This document shows positions 35,382 to 43,698 of a stretch of DNA of 64,000 bases, piece by piece; within the stretch, counting starts at the first letter, position 1; every line of letters starts with the position of its first letter. The stretch is from a bacterium (GTDB lineage Bacteria; Elusimicrobiota; Elusimicrobia; Elusimicrobiales; UBA9959). Location of the stretch: positions 1 to 64,000 of the forward strand of contig JAJZPL010000010.1 in the NCBI GenBank assembly GCA_021811185.1. The letters run 5' to 3'. Under the pieces are notes generated by a model. The model was not told the DNA's origin. It searched no databases and saw only the letters and a list, made by a program, of their open reading frames with translations. The position numbers were made by a program, and so were the translations under genes.

Positions 35382-38017
35382 AAATACACAATACCTATTT
35401 GTTCGGCAAGGTCTCGGACAAGGCCTCGTGGACGCCGGCGGAACTGGAAAAGGTGGGCCTGCAGGCGCAGGCCGCGCGCGAGCTGATGCGCGGCGTCTCC
35501 CGCGATTATATCGCCGACACGCTTTCCAGGGCGGGGCGCATGTTCGAGAGAGGCGGCAAGTACCGCAAGGCCGCGCTGGCGCACCTGAAGCAGCATATCC
35601 CCTTTTCGGAACCGGTGATCGACAAGAGCCTGGACATCATCCCCGAGATCCTGGACAAACAGGCCCTGATCAAGCGGATGAACATGGAGCTCTTTATCCC
35701 GTACGCGCTGGAGGCCCCGGTAGAGCGGCGCGGCTACGACGGGCTGGTTAGGGCGCTGCCGAAAGGCGTGGTGCTGCACGTGGGCGCCGGCAACGTGTTC
35801 CTGGGCATCCTGGACTCGCTGGTGATAGGGTTCCTGACGAAGAACGTGAACATCATAAAGCTTTCGTCGTCGGGCTCCAGCTTCCTGAACCTTTTCATGG
35901 ACGCGCTTAAGGAAGCGGACGGTAAAGGCGTGCTGGCCAGCTCCGCCGCCATCGTCAGCTGGAAGGGCGGCAGCCAGGGCCTGGAAGAGGCCGCGCTGAA
36001 GCACGTTAACGCCGTGTTCGTGTGGGGCGGCTACGAGGCCGTGCAGGCCTACAGGAAGATCGCCCCCATAGACGTGCGGGTGGAGGGCTTCGGCCCCAAG
36101 ACCAGCGTGGGCGTGGTCTTCGACAGCTGCATAGAATACGAAGGCATGGACAACGTGGCCCGCCGGGCGGCGCTGGACGCCTCGCTGTGGGACCAGGCGG
36201 CCTGCTCCTCGCTGCATACGCTTTACATCGTGGCGCCCAGGCTCAAGCACAAGGCGCTGGCTTCCGATTTCCTGAAGTTCGCGGCCAGGCATTTCGCCGA
36301 CCTGGCTAAAGAACTGCCGCAGGGCAAGCTCTCGCCCGACGAAGAGGTGGAGATCACCCGCGCCCGGGAACTGGCCCGCGTGGATATGGCGCTGGGGAAC
36401 GCGGCTTACGTGAGCTCCGCGCCCACCACGCATTGGACCGTTATTTACGAGAAGGACACGGCGTACCGGGTCTCGCCGCTGAACCGCGTGCTGTACGTGA
36501 AGACGGTGGAAACCATAGAGCAGGTGAAAGAACTGCTGCTGCCGATGCGCGGCTATATCCAGACCGTGGGCGTGGGCGGCTCGATCGAGCGCAAGAAGGT
36601 GCTGGAGACGCTGGCCCCGGCCGGTATAGCCAGGGTGGTCAAGCTGGGCAAGATGCTGGAGGAGGCCAACGGCTCACCGCACGACGGCATCTTTCCTATG
36701 ATGTCGCTGGTGAACTGGGTGCCGATAGAGGAGAAGCCCTCCCAGCTGGACCGCCTGAGCGAGCTGGTGGACCACGCCCGGACCCGCAGCCCGTTCTACG
36801 CCCGCCATTTCAAGGGCGTGCCCAGGATAATTTCGCTGGAGGATTTCCAGAGGGTGCCTTTCCTCGAAAAACACCACGTGCTGGAGAACACGCCGCCGGA
36901 CAGTTCCGACCTGCTCACTTCCAAGGTGCAGCGCGGCATCTTCTTCGCCAGCGGCGGTTCTACCGGCCAGCCGAAATACGTTTTTTACGACCAGCACGAG
37001 TACGACCATACCTGCCGGATGCTGGCCTTCGCGATGGAGGCGGCCGGCCTCAACGAGAAGGACGTCATCGCGAACCTATTCGTGGCGGGCAACCTCTGGT
37101 CCAGCTGGCTGTCGGTGGAAAAGGCCATCGCCTACACCAAGGCCATCTCGGTGCCGGTGGGCAGCAACCTGCCGCTGGAGAACATCGCAGGCTACCTGGA
37201 GGACTTCCAGGTGACGGCCGTAGTGGGGCTGCCGTCCTTCCTGGTTAAACTGGCCGAGTTCGTAAAGGCGAACAAGAAATACAGGGTGGGCATCAAGAGG
37301 ATCTTCTACGGCGGGGAGTACGTGGGCGAGGAGATGGTGAAGTTCTTCAAGGACGTGTTCCCCGGGGTGGACGTGCGCTCGGCGGGCTACGCTACGGCGG
37401 ACGCCGGGGTGCTGGGGTTCCAGTGCCCCGCCTGCGTGAAGGGGCAGCACCATTTGTTCGCGCACAGCCAGTTCATAGAGTTCGTGGACCAGGATACTTT
37501 CAAGCCGGTGGAGAAGGGCGAGATAGGCGAGCTGGTGGTTACGGGGCTTTCCAAGAAGCACATGCCCATCATCCGCTACCGGGTGGGCGACCTCGGGCGC
37601 TGGATAAAAAAAACCTGCGCCTGCGGCAGGAAGGAGCCGCTGTTCGAGATCCTCGGGCGCTGCGACGACCGCATCCACGTCGGCGGGGCGCATTTGTTCG
37701 TGAACGACATTCAGAACGCGCTGGGCAAGGTGCCCGACCTGAGTTTTAACTTCCAGGTGCTCATCGACAAGAAGGGCCACCGCGATACGCTCAAGATCCG
37801 CGTGGAGGTGAAGGATGAGGCGGCGCTGGCCAGGGCGGGAGAACTGGCGGACCTGCTGTGGCGCGAAGTGGAAGGCCACTGCGAGGACCTGCACGAGAGC
37901 GTGCGCATGAAGTGGCTGGACAAGCCCGAGATCGAGGTGCTGAAGCCCAACGCCATCGAGCGCGTTCAGCGCACCGGTAAGATCCGCAAGGTCATAGACA
38001 AGAGAGTGAAGGTATAA
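35378..38017 (+). CDS. LuxC-like acyl reductase fused to PaaK-type acid-adenylating domain
   Basis: An 879-residue fusion. Residues 1-450 match LuxC: a VVLHVGAGNVFLG cofactor loop at 131-143 and Cys276 in DQAACSS, equivalent to the reductase nucleophile. Residues 465-879 match PaaK/phenylacetate-CoA-ligase-type adenylating enzymes, with FASGGSTGQPK at 523-533, YRVGDLGRW and a C-terminal RTGKIRKVI. The reductase would take an acyl group from LuxE (or from CoA) and reduce it to aldehyde with NAD(P)H; the fused domain could activate a second acid. Fusion and pairing with LuxE suggest channelled acid-to-aldehyde reduction. Acid type and product are not known. Confidence 0.85.
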   Translation: MKIHNTYLFGKVSDKASWTPAELEKVGLQAQAARELMRGVSRDYIADTLSRAGRMFERGGKYRKAALAHLKQHIPFSEPVIDKSLDIIPEILDKQALIKRMNMELFIPYALEAPVERRGYDGLVRALPKGVVLHVGAGNVFLGILDSLVIGFLTKNVNIIKLSSSGSSFLNLFMDALKEADGKGVLASSAAIVSWKGGSQGLEEAALKHVNAVFVWGGYEAVQAYRKIAPIDVRVEGFGPKTSVGVVFDSCIEYEGMDNVARRAALDASLWDQAACSSLHTLYIVAPRLKHKALASDFLKFAARHFADLAKELPQGKLSPDEEVEITRARELARVDMALGNAAYVSSAPTTHWTVIYEKDTAYRVSPLNRVLYVKTVETIEQVKELLLPMRGYIQTVGVGGSIERKKVLETLAPAGIARVVKLGKMLEEANGSPHDGIFPMMSLVNWVPIEEKPSQLDRLSELVDHARTRSPFYARHFKGVPRIISLEDFQRVPFLEKHHVLENTPPDSSDLLTSKVQRGIFFASGGSTGQPKYVFYDQHEYDHTCRMLAFAMEAAGLNEKDVIANLFVAGNLWSSWLSVEKAIAYTKAISVPVGSNLPLENIAGYLEDFQVTAVVGLPSFLVKLAEFVKANKKYRVGIKRIFYGGEYVGEEMVKFFKDVFPGVDVRSAGYATADAGVLGFQCPACVKGQHHLFAHSQFIEFVDQDTFKPVEKGEIGELVVTGLSKKHMPIIRYRVGDLGRWIKKTCACGRKEPLFEILGRCDDRIHVGGAHLFVNDIQNALGKVPDLSFNFQVLIDKKGHRDTLKIRVEVKDEAALARAGELADLLWREVEGHCEDLHESVRMKWLDKPEIEVLKPNAIERVQRTGKIRKVIDKRVKV

Positions 38018-38039
38018 CTCGGTCAACAAGGAAAACAAC

Positions 38040-39725
38040 ATGGCTAAACACCTGATCACGAGCGCGCTGCCTTATGCCAACGGGCCCATACACTTCGGGC
38101 ATATCGCCGGGGCTTACCTGCCGGCCGACATCTACAACCGGTTCCTCCGGCAGAAGGGGGAAGAGGTGATCTACATCTGCGGCACCGACGAGTACGGCGT
38201 GGCCATCACCATCAACGCCGAGAAGGCCGGAGTGCCGTACAAGGAGTACGTCGACAAGAACCACGCGCTGATCAAGGCGTTCTTCGACAAGCTGAACATC
38301 CGCTTCGACCATTTCTCCCGGACCACCATCCCCGAGCACGCGGCCCTGGCGCAGGAGTTCTTCCTGGCGCTGCACGAGAAAGGCCACATCAAGCCCGCGG
38401 TGGAGGCGCAGTTCTTCTGCGTTACCTGCAACCGCTTCCTGGCGGACCGCTACGTGTCCGGCACCTGCCCCAAGTGCGGCGCCGCCAACGTGCGCGGCGA
38501 CGAGTGCACCAAGTGCGGCGAGTGGCTGGACCCGTCCAAGATCGTCAACCCGTCGTGCAAAGTCTGCGGCAAGACGCCGGAGATCCGCCAGACCACGCAG
38601 TACTTCCTGGACCTGAAGGCCTTCGCGCCCAGGCTGAAGGAATGGCTGGAGAGCAAGAAGGACTGGAAGCCCAACGTGAAGAACAAGGCCCTCTCCCTTA
38701 TTGAGGAAGGCCTGGTGGAGCGCGCCATCACCCGCGACATCTCCTGGGGCGTGCCGGTGCCGCTCGAGGAGGCCAAGGGCAAGGTGCTCTACGTGTGGTT
38801 CGACGCCCCGATAGGCTACATCTCCGCCACGATGGAATGGGCGAAGCTCGCCGGCAAGCCGGAAGCCTGGAAGGACTGGTGGCTGGACAAAGATACCAAG
38901 CTCGTGCACTTCATCGGCAAAGACAACATCATCTTCCACACCATCGTCTGGCCCGCCATGCTGATGGGCCAGGACAAGCAGTACATCATCCCCGACAACG
39001 TGCCCGGCAACGAGTTCTACAACCTGGAGGGCCGGCAGTTCTCCAAGTCCGACGGCTGGTACATAGACACCGAGGACTTCTTCTCCAAGTACGGAGTGGA
39101 CGCGCTGCGCTACGCCATCGCCTCCAACGGGCCGGAGACCTCCGACTCGCAGTTCACCTGGGAGGATTTTCAGGGCCGCAACAACGAGCTGGCCGACTCC
39201 CTTGGCAACCTGGTCAACCGCTGTTTCTCGTTCATGAAGAAGAACTTCGAGGGAAAGATTCCGGCGATAGCTTCGGAACTTACCGCCGAGGACAAGGCGC
39301 TGCTGGACAGCTTCGCGCCGGCTTTCGACGAGGTAGGCAAGTCCTACTCTGCCTACCGCGTGCGGCAAGCGGTGTCTCAGGCTATGGCGCTGGGCCATGC
39401 CGCCAACAAGTACGTGAACGACACCGCCCCCTGGAAGCTCAGGAAGACGGACCTGGCGCGCTGCGGCACCGTGCTGAACGTGGCCTCGCGGGCCATCATC
39501 AGCGTGGCGATACTTATGTATCCCGTAATTCCGGATACGGCGCTGAAGATCCTGGAGAAGGCCGGCCTTAAGCCCGACGGCAAGGCCCCTGAGTTCAAGC
39601 CCTTCGCCGGCGACCTTAACAATATGCCGCTGGGCGCGGACGACACGCTGCTCTTCGCCAAGATCATGGACGACCAGATCAAGCTGGAAGTAGAGAAACT
39701 GAAAGCGTCAGAAAAGCCCGCATAA
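38040..39725 (+). CDS. metG: Methionyl-tRNA synthetase
   Basis: A 561-residue class I synthetase that attaches Met to tRNA-Met. It has HFGH near the N-terminus (HIGH equivalent) and QFSKSDG (the KMSKS loop). It carries two zinc knuckles, CVTC with CPKC and CTKC with CKVC, as in the double-knuckle E. coli-type enzyme. The C-terminal anticodon-binding domain is present, but no EMAP-like tRNA-binding extension follows, in contrast to longer bacterial forms. AAGGAA sits 9 bases before the ATG. It is followed by a strong terminator. Confidence 0.97.
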   Translation: MAKHLITSALPYANGPIHFGHIAGAYLPADIYNRFLRQKGEEVIYICGTDEYGVAITINAEKAGVPYKEYVDKNHALIKAFFDKLNIRFDHFSRTTIPEHAALAQEFFLALHEKGHIKPAVEAQFFCVTCNRFLADRYVSGTCPKCGAANVRGDECTKCGEWLDPSKIVNPSCKVCGKTPEIRQTTQYFLDLKAFAPRLKEWLESKKDWKPNVKNKALSLIEEGLVERAITRDISWGVPVPLEEAKGKVLYVWFDAPIGYISATMEWAKLAGKPEAWKDWWLDKDTKLVHFIGKDNIIFHTIVWPAMLMGQDKQYIIPDNVPGNEFYNLEGRQFSKSDGWYIDTEDFFSKYGVDALRYAIASNGPETSDSQFTWEDFQGRNNELADSLGNLVNRCFSFMKKNFEGKIPAIASELTAEDKALLDSFAPAFDEVGKSYSAYRVRQAVSQAMALGHAANKYVNDTAPWKLRKTDLARCGTVLNVASRAIISVAILMYPVIPDTALKILEKAGLKPDGKAPEFKPFAGDLNNMPLGADDTLLFAKIMDDQIKLEVEKLKASEKPA

Positions 39726-39742
39726 GTTTAAGGCCGGGAAAA

Positions 39743-39779
39743 GGACAGGCTGCTTAAAAAAGCAGCCTGTCCCTTTTTT
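39743..39779 (+). terminator. Intrinsic terminator
   Basis: A perfect 13-bp stem (GGACAGGCTGCTT with AAGCAGCCTGTCC) with an AAAA loop, followed by C and six T, lies 17 bases after the metG stop. Confidence 0.95.
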
Positions 39780-39849
39780 GCCGCCGACCCTATCTCGGCT
39801 AATTCAAGCGATAACCGCGCTTATGTTCCCTGCAGATTTATCCGGCATC

Positions 39850-41091
39850 TTAAATTCCTGCTGCGTCCCGCCTGAGATTTCCGACACCATTTTTAATTTT
39901 AAGCGCCAACCACGATCCCGTAGCCAGCCAGGCGGAGAGCGAAAACAGTGTGGAGAATTTCCAGAACAAATTCTCTCCGATAAGCGCGGTGCAGCGGGAG
40001 TAAAGGGCCGGGGAATAAAGACCCATGTACAGGCACCCCATCCAAAGCGTGCAGAAGGCGGCGTAAGCCGCGTATATCCTTTCCGGACGCTGCGCCCTGG
40101 TGACAAGAGCGAACGGGACTGGCCAGATAAGATATTGGCTGCCGAAGCCGGAGGTGAAGGTTAAAAGGCCCAGGAAAGCGATGATTATGTCGTCAATAAG
40201 CCGTGTCCGTCCGCGTGAACACTGGTAATAAACCGCTAAAAGCGCCAGCAGGAGATACTTTCCGAAGCGGTTTCCCTGTTCATAAAGCCACTGGAATAAA
40301 CTCAGGGAGAAGTGCTTTTTTAGTATCGTCAAGACAAGCATGTATCCCCAGTAACCGAATTTGGGCGCATAGCCTAGCACGCTTTTGAGGAAAAGCCCTG
40401 GCGCCGCCAAGAAGTAAGGCAGGCTGAAAGCCGTGATGGGAAGCAGCGAGAGTGCAAGATAATGGAACCGGTCTTTAAGGGTTTTTTCGCGGAAAAGGAA
40501 GAAGGGAAGAAGTATTATCGGATAGTTTTTTGCTGCGATGGCCGCTCCCAGGAAAAGAGCAGAAAAGGTCTTGTCGCGCGCGTCTTGAGCAAATTCAAAA
40601 TAATACCAGGCCGCCAGGCAGAACATTATGACCATCGGGTCAAGCTGGCCATGAACGGATGTTACGAAGAAAGAAACCGGGTTCGCCGCGTAGAGCAGCG
40701 CGGCTTTAAAAGCCGAGACCCTGTCGGACTTGAGCCGTAAGACGGCGGAAAAGATGATAGCCGTAATGACGCAGTCGGAAATAATGGAGGGAACTTTTAT
40801 CATTCCCCAGAACGGTAGTCCGGCGGCCCCTGATAAGAACCTGAACGGCCACAACAGCCACGGGATGAAAGGGGAATAATTGCTCGGCAGGCGGCTGTAG
40901 AAATGCAGCAGTTCGCCGTTGAACAGTGCCCCTGGAAGAGCGAAGATATTGGTAACGTCCGAGGTTCCGTAAACGAGGAACGCCGCCGGAACCCGTAAAA
41001 TCAGGCAAAGACCCACGGCTGTCAAGATCAGGCGGCTAGTCGGCCAGGTGCGCAGCGCTAAATGCATTATCCCCCATTTCCCGTTCGGCAT
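39850..41091 (-). CDS. Polytopic membrane protein, mannosyltransferase-like (GT-C)
   Basis: A 413-residue protein with about 10 membrane segments. The motif LLYAANPVSFFVTSVHGQLDP resembles the GT-C enzymes that use polyprenyl-phosphate sugars (PIG-M/GT87-like). I favour the ATG at 41091; TTG at 41109 is an alternative. GC content is clearly below its neighbours (about half in the sampled lines), suggesting acquisition from elsewhere. It converges with metG and its surroundings show no other glycan gene. Function uncertain. Confidence 0.7.
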   Translation of the reverse strand: MPNGKWGIMHLALRTWPTSRLILTAVGLCLILRVPAAFLVYGTSDVTNIFALPGALFNGELLHFYSRLPSNYSPFIPWLLWPFRFLSGAAGLPFWGMIKVPSIISDCVITAIIFSAVLRLKSDRVSAFKAALLYAANPVSFFVTSVHGQLDPMVIMFCLAAWYYFEFAQDARDKTFSALFLGAAIAAKNYPIILLPFFLFREKTLKDRFHYLALSLLPITAFSLPYFLAAPGLFLKSVLGYAPKFGYWGYMLVLTILKKHFSLSLFQWLYEQGNRFGKYLLLALLAVYYQCSRGRTRLIDDIIIAFLGLLTFTSGFGSQYLIWPVPFALVTRAQRPERIYAAYAAFCTLWMGCLYMGLYSPALYSRCTALIGENLFWKFSTLFSLSAWLATGSWLALKIKNGVGNLRRDAAGI

Positions 41092-41364
41092 AATTGTTCT
41101 TTCTTCCAAAGGTTATTGCTAAATTCCCTGCAGCTAGAATAGTAATTGTATATTAATTGAAAATGGTTATTTTAAAATGCCGGCTGAAAGCCGGCGGGTT
41201 AATAGCGACGTTTAAAAAGCTCACTCGGGGTGAAAAGAGGAAAATCTCCAAGGAACTCCCGATAGCCGCTCTTATGTTTTCTGAGAAGTGAACTTTTTGG
41301 CGGGAGGGGGTACTAATTAGCAAGCGGGTGCGAACGATATGCGGATTATTAAAGGAGAAAAGTT
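41092..41364. other. AT-rich intergenic region with a hairpin
   Basis: A 273-base gap between divergent genes. It contains a 7-bp perfect hairpin GCCGGCT-GAA-AGCCGGC at 41179-41195, which lacks a downstream T run on the plus strand. The right part holds AAAGGAG just before the RcpC-like ATG. I saw no tRNA or known riboswitch motif. Confidence 0.5.
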
Positions 41365-41841
41365 ATGAAAACTATCAAATTGGTCCTTTTAGCGGCGGTT
41401 ATGACGCTGTGCGCGGCGGCGGCGAAGGCGGAAGAGCTGAACATGAAGGTGCCTCCCGGCTACCGGGCCACCGTGGTACAGGCCGACAAGGCCGAGTTCC
41501 TGTTCATCAAGCCCGGCGACAGGCTGGACATGCTGGTCACCTTCGACGCGGTGATGAAGGACAATTCCAAGGAAAAAGTAACAGCCAGCATCCTGCAGAA
41601 CGTGCTGGTGCTGGACACGGTGAGCAAGGACGGGGTCAACGCCGTCGTGCTGGCGCTCAATCCCAACGAAGCCCAGTACGCCATGCTTTCCCTGGGCTAC
41701 CAGGTCCACTTCACCATCCGCGGCAAAGGAGACACCGAGCTGCACCCGATGGAGATAGCCAGCTTCAAGCGCCTGCTCCGCGGCGATTCCGACGAGAAGC
41801 CCGCTAAAAAGGAAGACCCCGCCAAGCCCGCCGACAAATAA
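41365..41841 (+). CDS. Secreted RcpC/CpaB-like domain protein
   Basis: A 158-residue protein with a signal peptide (cleaved near AKA-EE). The mature domain, with MKVPPGYRATVV, FLFIKPGDRLDMLVTF, ILQNVLVLD and LALNPNEAQYAML, matches the beta-rich RcpC/CpaB domain of Flp/Tad pilus assembly, which normally follows a SAF domain. Here it stands alone without a SAF part, and no other tad gene is adjacent. The Lys-rich tail (AKKEDPAKPADK) is likely disordered. AAGGAG precedes the ATG. A periplasmic pilus-related role is inferred from the family only. Confidence 0.72.
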   Translation: MKTIKLVLLAAVMTLCAAAAKAEELNMKVPPGYRATVVQADKAEFLFIKPGDRLDMLVTFDAVMKDNSKEKVTASILQNVLVLDTVSKDGVNAVVLALNPNEAQYAMLSLGYQVHFTIRGKGDTELHPMEIASFKRLLRGDSDEKPAKKEDPAKPADK

Positions 41842-41855
41842 GGCGGCGGTTAAAA

Positions 41856-41886
41856 TGAAAAGGCCCGGGCAGCCGGGCCTTTTTCA
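41856..41886 (+). terminator. Intrinsic terminator
   Basis: TGAAAAGGCCCGG faces CCGGGCCTTTTTCA across a short loop right after the RcpC-like gene, with T tracts on both strands, so it may act in either direction. Confidence 0.9.
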
Positions 41887-41910
41887 TCGCCGAAGTGGTA
41901 AAATAGATGC

Positions 41911-42369
41911 ATGATAGTTACCGACCTTGAACACGCCGGCAAACAATTGCCGTCTTCGCCAGCGTTCCGGAAGGCTCTCGCTTTCCTGCGCCGCGGGGAC
42001 CTGGCGGCCCTGCCCGACGGCAGGTATGAGATAGACGGCGAAAGGGTGTTCGCCATGGCGCAGCGTTATGAGACTCTCGCGCAGGCCGAACCCCGGTTCG
42101 AAGCCCACCGCAAATATATAGACGTGCAGTTCATGGCGGCCGGCTCCGAAGTGATAGGCTGGGCGCACGTTTCCGCGCTGGCTGTAACGGAAGTTTACGA
42201 CGCTGAAAAAGACGTCTGTTTCGGCCCGGTGAAGACCGGGCTTTGGACGCCTGTCCGCCTGGGGGCGGGGCAGCTGGCCGTGCTTTATCCCGAGGACGCG
42301 CACGCGCCCAGGCTGGCGGCGGGGCTGCCCGCGCCGGTGGTAAAGGTAGTGGTCAAGGTGGCCGTTTAA
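41911..42369 (+). CDS. YhcH/YjgK/YiaL (DUF386) family protein
   Basis: A 152-residue cupin-fold protein. FEAHRKYIDVQFMAAG and VLYPEDAHAPRL are the most conserved blocks and supply His and acidic metal-binding residues. Family members are linked to sialic-acid and other sugar metabolism, but the reaction is uncertain (the E. coli homologue NanQ acts on sialic acid anomers). No SD sequence precedes the ATG; TAAAAT ends 6 bases before it, so a leaderless transcript is possible. It is flanked by unrelated genes. Confidence 0.9.
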   Translation: MIVTDLEHAGKQLPSSPAFRKALAFLRRGDLAALPDGRYEIDGERVFAMAQRYETLAQAEPRFEAHRKYIDVQFMAAGSEVIGWAHVSALAVTEVYDAEKDVCFGPVKTGLWTPVRLGAGQLAVLYPEDAHAPRLAAGLPAPVVKVVVKVAV

Positions 42370-42376
42370 AATAAAA

Positions 42377-42382
42377 TATAAT
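42377..42382 (+). promoter_or_regulatory. -10 promoter box of the aminopeptidase gene
   Basis: A perfect TATAAT lies 29 bases upstream of the M29 aminopeptidase ATG and is followed by a GGAGG ribosome site. No good -35 hexamer is seen. Confidence 0.6.
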
Positions 42383-42411
42383 TTAGCGAGACTTCTTACG
42401 GAGGATAAAAA

Positions 42412-43617
42412 ATGAGCGTGCTCTCTAAAATTCAACTGGAAAAATACGCGGACACCATGGTGTGGGGCCTCACTACCGCCCGCACCAAGCCTTTTAAGAA
42501 ATACGACAATATTCTGCTGCGCTGCGACCTGGAAGCGCGCGAACTGGGCGAACTGGTCCACCGCAGACTGGTGCAGCGCCGTTTTAACGTAGTGGTCAGC
42601 TTCCTGCCCAGCCCGGCCATAGAGAAGGATTTTTACCAGTTTTCCGACGATAAGCAGCGCGCCTTCCTGTCCTCCTGGGACAAGGAAATGTACAACAACC
42701 TCAACGGCTACGTCTTTATCCACGCGCCGGCCTCGCTGACGCACTTAAAGGACATCGACACCAGGCGCCAGTCGCAGGTGGCCATAGCCAAGAAGCCGCT
42801 GTTCAATATCCGCAACAAGCGCGAGGAGAGCGGCCAGTTCGCCTGGACTCTCTGCACCTACCCGACCGAAGAGCTCGCCCGGCAGGCGAAGCTTTCCGTG
42901 AAGGAATATGCTGCCCAGATCGCCAAGGCCTGCTATCTCGACGCCCCGGACCCCGTGAAGAAATGGGGCCAGGTCTACAAGCAGGTGACGGCCATAAAGA
43001 AATGGCTGGGCTCCTTGAACATGGACGTGATCCGTACCGAGTCCGCGTCCATGGACCTGGAAGTGAAACTGGGCGAGAAGCGCCGCTTCCTTGGCATCAG
43101 CGGCCACAATATCCCGTCCTTCGAGATCTTTACCTCGCCCGACTGGCGCGGCACCCGCGGCACCTACTACGCCAACCTGCCGGCCTTCCGCGGCGGCAAC
43201 TACGTGGAGAAGATAAAGCTGGAGTTCAAGGACGGCCGCGCGGTGAAGATCGCGGCGGCGAAAGGCGACGAGTACGTCAAGAAGATCATGAACACCGACA
43301 AGGGCGCCTCGCAGCTGGGCGAGTACTCGCTCACCGACAAGCGCTTCTCTCGGATAGACAAGTTCATGGCCGACACGCTCTTCGACGAGAACCACGGCGG
43401 CAAACACGGCAACTGCCATGTGGCCATCGGCAACTCCTATACCGACACCTACACGGGCGACGTCTCCAAGCTCAACGAAGCGCTGAAGAAGAAGCTCGGC
43501 TACAACGATTCCGCGGTGCACTGGGACCTGATCAATACCGAGGATAAGAAAGTGACGGCCACGCTGAAGAACGGCAAGCAGGTCACGATCTACGAAAAAG
43601 GGCAGTTCAAGTACTGA
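42412..43617 (+). CDS. M29-family metalloaminopeptidase
   Basis: A 401-residue co-catalytic metallopeptidase of the M29 (AmpS/PepS/aminopeptidase T) family, which removes N-terminal residues from peptides in the cytoplasm. The presumed metal and catalytic residues are E238 (SFEIFTSPDWRGTRG), E304 (LGEYSLTD), H336 (GNCHVAIG), Y343, H370 and D372 (AVHWDLI). Their spacing (66, 32, 7, 27, 2) closely matches that of the family. No signal peptide is visible. It has a TATAAT box and GGAGG ribosome site, and a terminator follows. Confidence 0.92.
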   Translation: MSVLSKIQLEKYADTMVWGLTTARTKPFKKYDNILLRCDLEARELGELVHRRLVQRRFNVVVSFLPSPAIEKDFYQFSDDKQRAFLSSWDKEMYNNLNGYVFIHAPASLTHLKDIDTRRQSQVAIAKKPLFNIRNKREESGQFAWTLCTYPTEELARQAKLSVKEYAAQIAKACYLDAPDPVKKWGQVYKQVTAIKKWLGSLNMDVIRTESASMDLEVKLGEKRRFLGISGHNIPSFEIFTSPDWRGTRGTYYANLPAFRGGNYVEKIKLEFKDGRAVKIAAAKGDEYVKKIMNTDKGASQLGEYSLTDKRFSRIDKFMADTLFDENHGGKHGNCHVAIGNSYTDTYTGDVSKLNEALKKKLGYNDSAVHWDLINTEDKKVTATLKNGKQVTIYEKGQFKY

Positions 43618-43634
43618 GCCGCCCCCGCAGCCAG

Positions 43635-43665
43635 GAAAGCCGCCCGCGTGGCGGCTTTCTTATTT
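43635..43665 (+). terminator. Intrinsic terminator
   Basis: A 10-bp perfect stem GAAAGCCGCC with GGCGGCTTTC and a 5-base loop, ending in TTATTT, follows the aminopeptidase gene and overlaps the start of the next promoter. Confidence 0.9.
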
Positions 43666-43692
43666 GTAGGCGCGGGGCGTATTTGGGATAAT
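43664..43692 (+). promoter_or_regulatory. Probable promoter giving a leaderless transcript
   Basis: TTGTAG and GATAAT are separated by 17 bases. The GATAAT ends 6 bases before the ATG at 43699, so the expected transcription start falls on the A of the start codon. No Shine-Dalgarno sequence exists between them. Confidence 0.55.
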
Positions 43693-43698
43693 ATAAAC

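Noticed and set aside
33008-38017. Bioluminescence (lux) operon
   Set aside because: LuxC and LuxE homologues are present but no luciferase subunits (luxA/B) or flavin reductase genes are nearby.
41179-41195. Perfect 7-bp hairpin considered as a terminator
   Set aside because: No T run follows on the plus strand and it is upstream of genes in both directions; left as a structure without role.
43648-43698. Extension of the transporter frame upstream of 43699
   Set aside because: It would cover the terminator and the predicted promoter, and the extra residues have no membrane character.
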